A stretch of DNA of 64,000 nucleotides from Cricetomys ansorgei (GCA_026225945.1 JAMJFZ010000770.1:4588001-4652000), one strand, 5' to 3'; numbered from the stretch's first letter, positions 33,619 to 46,165 are shown. Made by a program: numbers and translations. The notes: a model not told the origin generated them from the sequence alone.

Positions 33619-34285
33619 TAAGAAAAGTCTTTATTCAGAGTGACAGGATAGTTCAGGCTAAAGAAAGGTATACCACTGAGATTGACACCAGGACATGTGA
33701 GAATAACACAAGGTGCCCAGATTACTAGATTATTGTTTGGGGTTTCCTTTTATGGAGTTAAAGAGAAATAGGAGAAGTTTGCTTACTAAGGGACATAGTG
33801 AGGGGTGGTACTTTGTTTTGATTGATAGATTAGGTCATATAAACATTTTCTACTGTATATATTTCTTCCTTCTGATGTTAATAATATGCATGTCTAGTTA
33901 TGCATAGACATAGGATGGTACATAGGGGTTCTCATAAGTTTACTCGAGAAAACAATTTTGATTTACTATGCATGCAGTCAAAACCAGATCAGGTCAGATA
34001 ATCTCTTATTCTTTGTGTTTGATACACTGAGGATATATTTGAATAGAAACTCTTCAAGTTTGATTATTAGGAGAGAAGATTCTCTTATTGTTCAGAGAGG
34101 GGTGCATATGTAGCCCCAGGCAAGTGAGGATAGGAGGTTGTTAGGTGTATTTCTCAGAGAGGGGTAACTGTGCACAGCATACTCAGTTAAAGGAACTGCT
34201 AACTGTGTTGTTAGAGGGGAAACATAACCCACAGTAAACAGTGCTGCAGGTTACTAAACTATCCCTATGCTTGCCTGATTCGAGG
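33619..34285. other. Unassigned A/T-rich sequence
   Basis: No family is identified and no gene is seen. Confidence 0.35.
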
Positions 34286-34505
34286 GGCTTGGGATGTGGT
34301 TCGGTTGGTAGAGTGTTTGCCTAGCAAGTATGAGGCTCTGGGTCCATTCTTAGCACTGCATGAACCAGGTGTGGTAGGTGCACACCTATAATACAGCACT
34401 CAGGAGGTAGAAACAGGAGAATCAGAGGTTCAAGATCATTCTCGGCTGTGTAGTGAGTTGTGGCCAACTTGGGATACCTCATGTTCAAAATAAAAAATAA
34501 AAACC
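34286..34505 (+). repeat. B4 SINE (ID head plus B1-like body)
   Basis: The head has 'cttgggatgtggttcggttg' and 'gcctagcaagtatgaggctc'. The B1-like part has 'ccaggtgtggtaggtgcaca' and 'acagcactcaggaggtagaa'. An A-rich tail closes the element. Confidence 0.8.
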
Positions 34506-35394
34506 AACTCCTTCAGAACTACAGGAAACCTGGAATTATGTTGATCCCATCATGCTTTGACCTGTACACATTGCTCACAAAATTAAGTTTGGATGTCTAT
34601 TCTCTAGACAAGATTATCTAACAGAGAATGTTAACCCATCTTCTTTCCTGAGTGTGAACTCCTTTGTGGATGGTGGTGTTTGCTGCTGTGTATCTACTGG
34701 CTCGAGGGGTCAGATAGTGACGGAACTCAGCCCAGTGGTTCTAGTAAAGTCAGATCTCATGGCCATGTGGGGCCTTCCATAAATAGTGGAAGTGGGTGGC
34801 TCGGAGTTTGTCTTGCTCACCTCTCCTGCAGGACTTTGAGGACCCTCTCCCAGACTCTTTTTCCCATAAAGGTCTAAAATTCTGAAAACTTGACTCCTAG
34901 CTCCCAGGTGCCATCAGAAGTAAAGCTGTACAGAAACCCACAGCCATGGGCCAGCATTCGGCTCTTCCTATCTGCAGCTGTGTCTCCAGCTGTCTTTGGA
35001 ACTTCAGAACATCACATATGCCGCCATGCAATGGTTTCTAAAGTCAGGCTCAGGGTCCAATGTACTTTTGAGTGTCAGAAACTCCTAGACCTGTCAAGAT
35101 TCCCACAGGAGACAGGGGAAGCCTCCTCATACTCAAAGTGAGCAGTTTGCAGTCTTGGTCTTGAGCCCTTGCAGACTTAAGTACGGTGCAGAGTCCCCAA
35201 GCCTCTATTTTTGTATCACATGGAAAGTTCCTGGCCTTTTGATGACTTAGCATTCCAGGTTTCCCTCTAACACCTCACATGCTACCAAGGCACCATTTTT
35301 GGGGTGGGTACAGGTCTTAGAATTTATCTCTGGACATCCTTTTGTTGGCTTCACATGGTCATTGTAGATAGGTTCCTGTGAGGGATGTATAGTC
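34506..35394. other. Unique sequence, nothing recognised
   Basis: No repeat or gene is recognised. Confidence 0.4.
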
Positions 35395-35464
35395 AAATCC
35401 TCTGTCTACCTATCCATTCAGCCACCCATCCCTCTGTCTGTCCATCGACCCAGCTATCTAGATG
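35395..35464. repeat. Degenerate tetranucleotide tract (CTGT/CCAT)
   Basis: Repeated tetramers of the form ctgt, ctac, ccat and ctat in a pyrimidine-rich block before the B1-like element. Confidence 0.6.
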
Positions 35465-35593
35465 TGATTTCATGATTTCCAGGCTGGCTTCAAACTAGCT
35501 GTATAAAAGAAGGTGACCCCAGGCTCTTGATCTTCTAGTTTCTATTGCCTGAGTGCTGGGCTTACAGGGTGTGTGTCGCCACCAGTTGATGAT
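35465..35593 (-). repeat. B1 SINE, diverged
   Basis: Complement pattern: 'ttccaggctggcttcaaact', then 'gcctgagtgctgggcttaca', then 'gtgtgtcgccacca'. Confidence 0.6.
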
Positions 35594-36040
35594 TAATTTA
35601 TTTACCTTGATGTGCTGTTTAAATGGACCCGTCTTATGGTATTGAAGAGTGGGCCCACCATAGAGTCTATGATACTTCTTCAGACCTGAGCAAGAGTGCA
35701 CAGCGCTGTCAGACATCAGAAGATCGGTGGCATTTCCTGAAGCCGGTACTTCTATAGATGAAGAACGTGTTCTTCCATTGGCATTTCTCTACTCCATCCT
35801 CTCCTCCAAGACATCACCCTTGCCTGCACATTGCCCATGTAGGAGTTCCTCACTAGTGAGTCCTCTGTTTTGGCTCTTGTCTTTGCCTTCTGCGATTCCT
35901 TTCATTGAAGCAAGCTCAAAGTAGGAAAAGCTATTTACCGACGGCTTATTTACCAGTGGGGTAAGTTATAGATAACAACACAATTTTGTTTCCATTTTTT
36001 TTTTCCTGAACTCGGTAAATTCCAAGGCAATTCATCTGAA
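35594..36040. other. Unique sequence, nothing recognised
   Basis: No repeat or gene is recognised. There is a T-rich run near 35995-36003. Confidence 0.4.
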
Positions 36041-36190
36041 CAACTTGTGGATATTTACTAAACAACTATTATGTGCCCAGCATTTGTGTTTGTCTGTGCT
36101 ATTGATGATGGTTATGTACATTGTAGTGCTGATGAGGCTGGACTTCATGATCACACAGGTGCTGTAGGGCTGCTCTTGATTCTAACGCCA
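36041..36190 (-). repeat. MIR-like 3' end
   Basis: 'gatatttactaaacaactat' followed by 'tatgtgcccagca' matches the complement of the MIR-class 3' end. Identity fades to the right. Confidence 0.45.
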
Positions 36191-37324
36191 AAAGGAAGGG
36201 GGGACAATGAGTACCCGAGGAGCAGGTCTCCTCTTGGGTGCCCTCGTCCAGCAGAGGATATGAGAGGTGCACTAGCTCCATGGGGCGCTTGTTCCATCAT
36301 AAAGCTGTCGGAAAAAGCCTGAGAGCATTCTGAGTGGGAGGGAGCCACCCAATCTGTGGGTGGGGAGGAGCTGGGCTTTGCACTGGGGAGAAGACTGCCT
36401 TCCACGGAACCTGAGCTTGCATTCAGGTGGGAAGCACTCTATGCTGCTGTTGAGTGTGTGGCGTTCACTGAAGGGGAAGAGTTTGGGTTCAGTTGAGCCC
36501 ATTGAAGCTCTCAGCACTTGTGGATTTGCACATTCACAGTGGAAAACAGCAGATTCTCTTTAACTGTTGGCTGATCTGAGACCCATTTCTTATGGGGCAT
36601 GTATTTAGCTGAGCTCAGAAATTTGGATAAAGATGGAATCAGGCTGTGCATCAGCCCCGCCCCTGCACCTGCTTACTGCAGCCCTTCAGGAGTGACAGCT
36701 GTGAGGTGCGAGGGTGGGTTTGCTGGGAAAATGCTCTAGTTTGCTTTTCCTGTCTCACATCCAATTTAGCGCCCCTGACTGTAGCTCCCAGAGGCTTCCC
36801 ACTTCTAAGACTACTGGGGACTTGGGGCAGGTAAGAGGTATTGAGGGGGAGGAAGAGGCAAACAAAAAGGCAAAACAGTCGGGGAAGCAAAATAAGGGAA
36901 GAATGATCTGGGAAAGCGCACGTTTAGACAGGTGCACACCTGGAGAGCATGGCGCTGCCCTACCCTCAACTGGATTTTTCTAAGGAGGTAGAGAAAGGTC
37001 CCCAAGGAGGCAGCTGGAAACGACTCATCAGAACTTCTGGGCATCCCTGGGTCGTCCTAAGGTTCTCAGAATCACCATAGGGAACAAGGGTTTGAGATTT
37101 GGGCGGGTCTAGTGATTACCGAGGCCAGGGGTCTGGGTTTAGAAGTCTGTGCGGGAGCACTAGGGGTGTCCTTTCACTCACAGGTTCTGGGGGCAAGGGA
37201 GCTCTTCTTAGACGGTAATGGTCACAAAAGGTAACAAGGCTTGTTTTATCAGGCGCCTTCGGTGCGCCCGGGGATTGAACCAAGGGCTTCAGTCTTGAGG
37301 AAAGGTTCTAAGGTAACCGTGATT
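36191..37324. other. Unique sequence, locally CpG-rich
   Basis: 37080-37300 keeps several CpGs (about eight in 220 bp), with GGGCGGG at 37101 and clustered CpGs near 37250-37270. That is too small for a typical CpG island. No exon is recognised. Confidence 0.35.
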
Positions 37325-37415
37325 GACAGGTGAGGAAACTGAGGCAGAGAGAGATTAGACCATGTTATGGGCATCGCCAATCAGGAACCCTGGCTCCACG
37401 GCACTTGTTTGTTCG
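37325..37415 (-). repeat. MIR fragment
   Basis: 'ggtgaggaaactgaggcaga', then 'gagagattagaccatgttat', then 'aatcaggaaccctggctcca' is the complement of the MIR core. Confidence 0.65.
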
Positions 37416-37679
37416 CTCCGACCACTTCACGGCTACCAGTAGGTCCTTGAGTGGATACCGAGGAAAGCTGGAGCAAGAAAAATAATGGAGTTGAGGAATG
37501 ATTGGAGATGAGGGGATGGGGAGTGCGGAGAAGTTTCCTGAGCTGGAGATGGTCCTGTCTGTGGCTCTGTAGGGAATATTATTGGATGAGGACGATAAGA
37601 AATGCGTCAACCACCAGCGGCACTTTTACCTCTAGAACCTTCTACAGAGCACGTGCCATGGTCTCATGTATCCCAGAGC

Positions 37680-37830
37680 CTTTGCGTGCACCCTTCTCTG
37701 GCTAGGAGCCTTGTTCCTGCTCTTTGTATATTGGTTTCCTCTTCCCTGCCAAGTTATAATTAAAGTCATCGCTTATAAATCCTGGCACACGGTAGATGCT
37801 CGGAAGGAACCAGTCTTCCATAGGCCAGAG
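37680..37830 (+). repeat. MIR-like fragment
   Basis: 'gtttcctcttccctgccaag' and 'cctggcacacggtagatgct' fit parts of MIR; the stretch between is diverged. Confidence 0.45.
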
Positions 37831-39574
37831 CTATGGAAGAGGGAATGAAGTCGAAGCCAGTCTGGACTTTATTGGTCAAGATGCAGGCTAAGCTCCTGTC
37901 CCCGCCTTTCCCTGATGATCCTGAGAAAGGGTGTTGCATGCATTCCAGCCTCAAAGGCTGAGGCTAAAGTGGGGCTGCAGTGAGGTAGAGGCTTGTGTGT
38001 CTCCTATGGCCTAGAGCTAGATACAGGGTGTGGTGACCAGAGCTTTCCTAAGGGGGTTGACTGTCCACAGGGCCCTCTAAACAATAGCAAGAGACCTGCC
38101 ATTTTGAACTTTATTCCTGGATTGGCATGGAGACCAAATGCAAGTCTGTCTCCCCTACTTGAGTTGTTTTAGTGAGTTCTCACACAGTGGCAGTGGACAC
38201 TTAGGCCTCTCTGTGCCAGGCCTGTTAAGTCTGCCGTTTTGCTGAGTCTTTCCTGTCCACACACAAGAACCTGCCAAATAGCATGGCTCTCTGCAGACGG
38301 CCCTGAGCAGGGCCTGACCTTGCATGGTTCCTCTTCATCCAAGGTTCCTTGCAGATCACAGTGCCACCAAGCAGAAGGCTCTTCTCTTACCAAAAGATTC
38401 CAGGCTTGAACTTGAGAACACGCTTTCCATTCTGTGTGTGACCAAGCAAGGTCTGGCTGTTGAGGTAACACAGAATTCCTTGTACGTTATAATCACTTGC
38501 ATTATTTATTGTTCTGGTTATTAGTAATGAAAGCCATAATGATTCAGCCTTGGGGTTTGGCGAGGCAGCAGCAAGCAGCGCCTGACCTTGGTAGGGATAT
38601 TAATACACTTTCACAGCCTCCCTTCAGATGGTCCAGACTCTTGGAATGGGAGCCAGCCCCTGAAAATAATCATAAAACAAAAGAATCAATTATCTCTCAC
38701 TGGGGTGTTGACTGACAAGCAAGAACTAAGTGTTTTACAGGTTGGCCTTCAAAACAGGGCTGCTTCTCTGGCCAGCTTCTAGAAAGTGTGAGACATGAAA
38801 GCAAGGGCGAAGAAGCTGTTGTTTGCCCTGGCCTGTCACCTCTGGGTAGAGATGGTGTGTGGATAGCATCAGCTGCCAAGGTGGGGCCTAGATCTTGTCC
38901 CTTTCCTGAAGGTGTTGTAGCACGTTGTTTTAATCCCCCTGAGCTTTTGGCTGGCTGATGAGGCTGCATGGAAAATATCAGCCTGATGGCCCAGGCCAAA
39001 GCCAGCATGCCTTACAGCTCGCTCTGCAGGGCTGACGTGGCGTGTGACTAGAAGCTAATGGAAAGGTCACGAAAGCCCAGGACAAGGGAAAGGATGGGGC
39101 CAACAGCACTGCCCCGTAACGTGATCTGGAAGATGAAATTGTAGCGAGGAGCTGAGAGATGCACGGCTGGGGAAAGAGACCTCAGCATTTTCCATGATTA
39201 ACTTTCTAATAGTAACCCTGTGTGTACAGCGGGTGCTTAGCAACAAGAGGCATCTTTTCAGAGAGTGCATTAATAAAGTGCACGCGGCTTCCCACCGTGA
39301 TTTGGTTTTCCCCTGCTTGCTGGAGGCAGAGAAATCATACCACAGACCTGTGGTCCCTGAGGCTGAAGTCAGGAGACAGCTAAGTGTGTCTCCTTTCCTA
39401 ATTGAGCTGTCCCTTCCCTGGAGAATCCAACAGAGCCCCCTTTTCTCACAGTCACAAGGAAACAGATGCTTAAAGAATTCTTCCTGAGTTAGGATAGAAC
39501 CTCAGCTCTTAGATTTTATGATATGTGTGTGTATATGTGGGCCTTTCCTCTTTTGCTCCTCATCCTATTTAAAA
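37831..39574. other. Unique sequence, possible conserved noncoding block
   Basis: No repeat is recognised. 38860-39310 keeps CpGs and has clustered homeodomain-type motifs (GATTAAC, CTAATAG, TTAATAAA) and a half-site GTGCTTAGCAAC. No exon is supported. Confidence 0.35.
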
Positions 39575-39784
39575 GAAAAGTTTTAGATTTATTTATTTTA
39601 TGTGTTTAGCCTATACATATGTATGGGTACCATGAGTGTACCTGGTGTATTTGGAAGACTAGGGCATCAGATTCTCTGGAAGTCACAGACGGTTTGAGCT
39701 ACCATGTGGGTCCTGGGAAACAAACCTGGGTCCTCTGCAAGAGTAATTAGTGCTCTTAACTTCTGAGCCATCTCTTTAGATCAT
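39575..39784 (-). repeat. B2/B3-class SINE
   Basis: Complement: 'gatttatttattttatgtgt', 'gggcatcagattctctggaa', 'gctaccatgtgggtcctggg', 'agtgctcttaacttctgagc' and 'catctcttta'. Confidence 0.85.
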
Positions 39785-39794
39785 ATATATATAC

Positions 39795-39833
<39 letters not shown>
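39785..39833. repeat. (AT)n(AC)n microsatellite
   Basis: Alternating AT/ACAT then an AC run, next to the SINE head. Confidence 0.9.
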
Positions 39834-39894
39834 TATTTGTAGTAGTTTCACCCCCTTTCCCATCTCTTACATGTTTTGCTCCCCCGTATCTTAT

Positions 39895-40065
39895 TTGTAA
39901 GGCAGGGTTTCTCAATTTCTTTGTCTATACTGATTGTTTAGCAAGTTCCCAGGATCCTCCTGACTCTACCTCCTCAACAGTGATATTACATATGTGTGCT
40001 ACTGGGTCCAGCTTTAATACTTGGACGGCAAGCGTCTTACATACTGGCCATCTCTACAGCCTTCA
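39895..40065 (-). repeat. B4-like SINE, diverged
   Basis: Complement: B1-like 'gtaaggcagggtttctcaat' and 'caagttcccaggatcctcct', then the head complement 'ggccatctctacagcc'. Confidence 0.5.
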
Positions 40066-43000
40066 GCGCTTAGAGGTAATGGGCTTATCAACAGGTTGTG
40101 TTAATGGCTTCATGTGTTACAAAAGATGCCCAAGCTTGCCTTGGGGGTCCTTGGTTACTGAACATAAACAAAAGGTGGGCTGTGGCTTGGGGCCTGAGGC
40201 CTGCTACAGCTTGGCCTGTTTCAGGTGCTAGGGAACCAGTGGTGAGAAAACAGACAGGAAGTCTTTTTAATTTAAAGTCTAGTACAGGAAGCCACAGCAT
40301 GGATTTCACTTCCAATGATATTAAATGATTTTGAATATGAAGCAGGTCATGGGGGTGACCGTGAGAATATATGAATGACCAGTGAGGTTCTCTTATAAGG
40401 TTATGGCTGATATGGGGCTCTCTTCAGACTGGTGCTCAGAGATCATTTGCCTATTGACAGTTACTTTGTTCTACCTGGAGTTGCTCCTGTGTTTCTAGGC
40501 CCTGTGTATGGCTGCAGAGCCAGGAGATGGAAAGCCTAACTTCCAGGTAGGGCTTCCAGCTGGGGGGTGCTTAACTAGATGCATGGGCCCTGGAGGTAGG
40601 CTGTGTAAAAGAGAGTTCTCTGGGAGCCAGTGTTGAGTGGGGAAGTGGGAAGAGGTGAGCCCTAGGACACGGGCAGTGTACCTGCAGTGTGTTTTGTGGT
40701 GATTCTCCTCAGGTTTGCTTCCATCCTCGGAGTGGGTGGGGCCACACAATTCCTGGCTGTCATTGTGCCTTAGAGCTATGTGCCTGGACTCCAACCAGAG
40801 TGGTTATCCTGAGGAGAGACCGAGAAGAAGCCTTCTGACCTCCCCGGCACCCCTGGCACCTCGTTCTGTTTCATAGGGAGCAAACTGAGACTCTGATCTG
40901 CATAGTTAAGTTTTTTTTTTTTTGTTTTCAACATCTGCATTTAGAAAGCAAAAACTTTTGGATAAAATATCTGGGTTGTTCACTTTTCTAACAAAAGTGA
41001 CTGAAGATACACACTTATGGCCTGTGTCCCTGCAGGGTGGCTCGGCTAATAGATGCAACAGTTGCAGCCTACCCTTTAAAAAACAAAGACTCCTCTGGGC
41101 ACCTTCTCTGGATTAAGGAAACAAATGTGAGCTTCTGTACATTCTCAAAAATGTCTCTTGAGTTGAAAGTTCTGCCGGAAGCCCAGGTGGGAGCCAGCAC
41201 CACTTGCTTCTCTGCTGGAGAGTTTCTGTGAGTCTCCTTCAAGGTCAGACAGAAGCAGGATGGGCAGAACTTCAGGCTTCGTCCCCAGACAACACAGAGA
41301 ACATTTCCCTCGTGTTCCTAATGCTGGCTTCTAGATGTGGGTGTGTGGGGTGAAGGTCAGAGGTCAAGGACATCTAAAAGGGTATTGGAGGATGCAGAAG
41401 AATTGTAGAGGAGCTTGGGAGGCAGGCCTCCTTTGCTTCCACCCCACGCCCCCCAGCTTCTCTTTTATGCTGGTGTACTCATCAAGCCAGTACTCTGTGT
41501 TTATTGAAGAAGGGAAAAGATCTGACACCTGTTACGACCAAGCATCCAGGATCCTTTTTAGATTGCCTGATCTATCTGTGGCTTTCTAAGTAGGCAGGAA
41601 GCTCCAGGGGCCTGCCTTGGGCACCTACTTCCCTTTCAAGCTGATCTCTTACTGCTGGTCCAGGCTCTAAGGAGGATACCAAAGCCATATTCTTTGGGTA
41701 ATCTGGTCTGATGGGACTCTATGGGAATCCAGGGCTCTGTGACAGAGGAGTGGGGCAGTTGGGCGGAGTGCATGTAGAATGACTCCTCTCCTTGCTGGCA
41801 CATCCAGGATTGATTATGTCTGCAGCTCCGACTGGGACCTGGCTAACTCCAAAGGACCGAATAACATGCCCTCCAGTGTAGGGGAGCTGTTGGACCTCAG
41901 AAAGTAGCACTATATTTCCCTTTGGACCTCGAGAAAGGCCTGATGCATCAGGGCATGCCTAGAGGAAGCCCTTGTTCTGCTCACCACTGTTCTCAGAAGG
42001 CGCCTGGCCCGTGTGCCAGGCAGGTAAGTTGATTTTTTCAGTCCATGGGACAGCTAAAGCTGGGTTAAATGCCTGGTCCTTTGCCAGCATTGGGAATGGC
42101 AGGCCATCTGTGAACATAAGCCTGCCCTCCCAAGGGCGTGTAGGCCCTAGGCTGGTGACAAGGAGGAAGCTCTGCTAGGAGAAGCAGCCAGATACAGGTG
42201 GCTCAAGGACAGTGTGGTGGTGGAGGGTAGAGTTAGCCTTGCTGGTGAGTCTGGGATCCCCTTCCTGGTCCCTGGGAGTTTGCTCAGTGGCCTGGCTCTG
42301 AACAGGAAGGAGCTACAGTCACTGCAGTGTGTGTAGGCCAACCTCAGGAGAAGTGAAGCCTCCATGTAGCTGTCTCCCTGGTCCAAAGACTTCGTATATC
42401 CAGCCAATTGTGGCTGGGTTTGTTTCCTGTTGCCTTTACCTCTTTGAATCCTTTGGCTGGTTCTTGGAGTACTTCACAGTTTGCATGGCTCTCTGTCCCC
42501 CACCCCGGAAAGGCTGCACACAAGTTCCTACACATACTGAACAAAATGCTAGATACAGGACATGCTACAGTACGTTAGGCAACAGGAGGGGATGCCTTTC
42601 AGGAAGTGATGTCAGTTTCTGCTAACCTCTGGCAAGACAGTCAGTAAGGTACGAAGTGATGGAAAATATTTCCTGATGATGGTGGCAAAGGCCTTTCCTA
42701 GGAGGAGATGATTTGGAGAGGAAGCCAGGCAGTAGAAATTGAGGCTCAACTTGTACAAAAGTCCTGGGGCAGGATAGGAAAGTGTTTGCCCTTTTCAAAC
42801 CACACAGACACCTCTCCGAATGGAGTGCACAGCCCATGGTGCTGTGCCAGGAGTTTTCCAGGGCTGTTTATATGGAGCTTTGTAGGCAACAGTGAGGAGG
42901 CTGACTTCCCATGTCAGTATGATGAGCACTATGGCTTTAGATAGCCACACGTGTAGCCTAGTTAGAATTTTCTGAAGCTCAGTCGGTGGCAGTGAGGCTG

Positions 43001-43074
43001 GGAAGAAAGCAGGGCAGGCATGGAAGCAGGAGGGCTCAGGAGGGTGCTGTCCTAGTCCTGGTGAGAGAGAAGAG
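40066..43074. other. Long unique stretch, no gene recognised
   Basis: Three kilobases without an identified repeat apart from faint MIR-like wording near 40220-40300. Frames here are all under 100 codons without a domain. Confidence 0.4.
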
Positions 43075-43205
43075 AGGAGCAGTGGATGAAATTCAAACCG
43101 GATCCAGCTTAACCCTCACAGCAGCCCCTTTAGAGGAAGAAACAGAGGGTCTCAAGGTACCAAGGGCAAGGTCCAGAGTCGACCAGCTGCTGAAAATTGT
43201 ACCTG
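43075..43205 (-). repeat. MIR fragment
   Basis: 'aaccctcacagcagcccctt', 'tagaggaagaaacagagggt' and 'caagggcaaggtccagagtc' are the complement of the MIR core. Confidence 0.6.
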
Positions 43206-44014
43206 TAGTCCCAGCTTAAGGACTTCCTTATCTTTCCTTGTTTTAGCCTGGAGTCTCAGGGGGCTAGGTTGCCTTGACTGTCAGACAGGTGTTTGGTCTT
43301 AGCTGGGAGCCATCCCTGGGGAGTATTGCTGCTGTGATGAAGTCCCCAGGAGAGGGGCTGGGGCAGCACAGTTACCTTCTTTCCACTCTGTAGGGTGGAA
43401 GTCTCAGGTCAAGGTGTTGGTAGGATTGAAACTGCTTTCCTGTGAGGTCTGTTCTCTTGGCCCTTTCTTCCTGTGTCACATGGTCATCATCTGCCTCCCA
43501 GTCGCTTCTCCCTAGGACACCAGTGGTACTGGCTGAGGATATACTCTACTGACCTTGCTTTGACTTTGTCTGTTCTTTATAAACCCATCTTCATGGAGCC
43601 CTCTGAGATCCTGGGTTGAAGACATCTGCATACAGCCCAAGGACCAGCCCTACCATGCCTCTCCGTATGGAGCAATCTCAGTGTGGGGCATGGGCTCACA
43701 CATGCTGTTGGCCTTTGAACTCTCAGCACACTCGCTTGCTTCCAGGACAGTGATCAGCCAGTTCTAGCATATCTTTTTGGGTGGCCATGTGCAAGAGGCC
43801 CTGACAAGGATTACCAGTAGGGGTGACAGGGTCTGCAAAAACAACAGGTGTGGTATATGCTAAGCCTGGGTAGTGAGTGAGTGAAAAGGAGTCAATTCAG
43901 TGTCTCACTTAGCCACCAGATTTAAAATGTGTCATCTATAAGCACACAGATGTTAGGCTGTTTACCAGGGGAGGGTGGGAATAAACAAAGTTATTAAAAA
44001 TAACCAACGCCATC
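43206..44014. other. Unique sequence, nothing recognised
   Basis: No repeat or gene is recognised. Confidence 0.4.
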
Positions 44015-44185
44015 AGTTATTTCTAGGTGCCAAGCCTGTTCCAGAACATCACAGAAATTCCACGTGCAGGTGTCACCCTTCTAGTCCCATCTCAGAGATG
44101 GAAAAATTATAGGTTGGGAGGGAAATAGTCCTACCAGCCAGGATGTGGTAGAGCTGGGATCAGCAGACACCAGGGTTCAGTCTCT
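44015..44185 (-). repeat. MIR SINE
   Basis: 'ggtgccaagcctgttccaga', 'cccatctcagagatggaaaa' and 'gagctgggatcagcagacac' fit the complement of MIR. Confidence 0.65.
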
Positions 44186-44189
44186 CTCT

Positions 44190-44401
44190 TTGCTGTGAAA
44201 TCTGTCCCTTAAGCACTTGTCCCAGCTGCCGTTGGGTTCCCAGTACCCCCATGACAGCTTATGACCATCTGCAACTCCAGTTCCAGGAACCTAGCACCAC
44301 CTTCTGGCCAAGTGGTCACTGCATGTAGGTGGTGCACAGAAATGCAGAGCAAACATATAAAATACACATAAAATAATAATAAAAAAACCTATTTTTACAA
44401 A
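44190..44401 (+). repeat. B3-type SINE, 5' part lost or merged
   Basis: 'ctgcaactccagttccagga', 'acctagcaccaccttctggc' and 'aaatacacataaaataataa' mark the B3 body and tail. Confidence 0.8.
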
Positions 44402-44924
44402 GATTTTTTTTCCCATAAAAGAATGAATGTTTCAAGTTCTGAATGAGACTTGACTTTTTCGGTGGGTGCTTCCCTAAGCAAGCAGATTTTTCTTGTGGCC
44501 TTGGGTTTGTCACATGTGCTCCATTGATTGTATCTTAGAAAGATATACTGTCAGGCCCCACCCCATCCACTGGAGCAGATGAGTTGGGTCCTGGAACTCA
44601 GGAAAACTGGCTTTCCATGTAATTCAACCCTCTCTCTGGATTGACACCCTTGCTGGGTTTTGACAACCCCTGGTTTACACACTGTTGTGCACCGTTGTGT
44701 TTGCATTTTGTAAATCTGAGGCTGGGTGGGTGAGTAAGCCAGGGTCTGAGGCTCAGGTGGGTTGGGGACTTAAACAGTGTGTCTAGAAGTCAGCTCACGC
44801 AGGTGACAAGCCTATGTCTAATGTTTGGGAAATGCAGTTTTCTGTACTGAATAATACCTTTATGTAATATGTCAATTCTCTCTATGTCCCTCCCTCTCCC
44901 TCTGTCCCTCTACCCCCACGTATG
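44402..44924. other. Unique sequence, nothing recognised
   Basis: There is a C/T-rich block near 44880-44918. No gene is recognised. Confidence 0.4.
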
Positions 44925-44946
44925 TGTGTGTGTGTGTGTGTGTGTA
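44925..44946. repeat. Short (GT)n tract
   Basis: About ten GT units. Confidence 0.9.
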
Positions 44947-44992
44947 AACCAGAGGTCAATATTATACATCTTCCTTACTTGCTCTCTTGAGT

Positions 44993-45215
44993 TGCTGGGG
45001 AGATGGCTGAGTGGTTAAGAACACGTGCTGCTCTTTCAGAGGATCTAAATTCAGATCCCAACACTCACAAGGTAGCTTATGACCTGTCTGTAACTCCAGT
45101 TCCAGGAGATCTGATACCCTCTTCTGGCCTCTCTCGACACCAGGTATATACATGGTGAGCAGACATACAAGTAGGTAAAATATTCATGCAAAATAAAATG
45201 TGAAAAAATAAATAA
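44993..45215 (+). repeat. B3-type SINE
   Basis: 'ctggggagatggctgagtgg', 'ttaagaacacgtgctgctct', 'taactccagttccaggagat' and 'ctgataccctcttctggcct' with an A-rich tail. It is nearly complete. Confidence 0.9.
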
Positions 45216-45544
45216 AATATGACATCAATTCTTGGTTTTCTGACTGTAAAGCATGCCTTGTTTCTTGTAGGAAACTCAGAAAACAAGTGAATGAATGCAG
45301 GGTGACAACTAACCCAGAGTGAGAGCAGTCACACTGCCAGGAGGAGCTACACTCTCACCCTGGGCCACTGCAGGGAGGGGGGGGAAGGGTGGCTGCTTGT
45401 CATACAAGCGTGGATGTATCACGTGGCCCCGGAATGTCACAGAAGTAAAACCAGGGATGCATACAGGAGTCATGTGGGAACAGGACCTTAACTGAGGGTT
45501 TGAATCCCTCAGATTCACCCATGGGAAAGAATTTGGAGCATTTT

Positions 45545-45767
45545 TTTATTTTAATTTTTCGTACGTGTGGAATGTTTTGCCTACGTGCATATCTGTGTAC
45601 TATATGCGTGCTCGATATCCATGATGGGCAGAAGAGGGTGTCAGATCTGGAAGTGGAGTTATGGATGGTTTGTGAGCCCTCATGTGGGTGCTGGGAATCG
45701 AACCCAGGTCCTTTGAAAGATCAGCCAGTGCTCTTAATCACTGAACCATCTTTCCAACCCTTGTGGT
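45545..45767 (-). repeat. B3-type SINE
   Basis: Complement: 'gcagaagagggtgtcagatc', 'gtgctgggaatcgaacccag' (B box), 'agtgctcttaatcactgaac' and 'catctttccaaccc'. Confidence 0.9.
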
Positions 45768-45777
45768 GCTTTTTCTT

Positions 45778-46000
45778 CATTAATGATTGAGAGGGGAGGG
45801 GAGCCCACTGTGGGCAGTGCCACTCATGGGCAGGTGTTCCTGAGTTATATAAGAAAGCAAGCTGGAAAGCCACGGAAAGCAAGCCGTTAAGCAGCACTCC
45901 TGCTTTAGTTCCTTATTCTGTCTCTGCTTAAGCTCCTGTCCCAACTGCCCTCTTTGTGGACTTGGGGGATGGGAGCTTGCTGGCCCACCAGTCTAGCTGA
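45778..46000 (+). mobile_element. Rodent LTR-like fragment
   Basis: 'gagcccactgtgggcagtgc', 'aagcaagccgttaagcagca' and 'ctgcttaagctcctgtccca' match the family seen at 7537 and 13963. Confidence 0.6.
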
Positions 46001-46004
46001 AGCT

Positions 46005-46165
46005 GTGAGCACCGGCTTCAGTGAAAGACCATCACTTATAAAATAAGGTGGGGATCAATAGATGCAGATGCCCTGTTGGGACCTCTGGCTTCTGCATATG
46101 CACACATGACCCACACACATATGTATAGGTACATATATGCATACCCCATATCACACAAAAGTGTA
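46005..46165 (+). repeat. Composite SINE, 3' part only
   Basis: 'gaaagaccatcacttataaa' followed by 'ataaggtggggatcaa', then 'gggacctctggcttctgcat' and a CA-rich tail, matches the 3' part of the 18366 element. The head is missing. Confidence 0.6.

Noticed and set aside
37255..37285. tRNA-like GGTTCAATCC on the minus strand
   Set aside because: The bases around it do not form a T-arm stem or a cloverleaf; it is either an ID scrap or chance.
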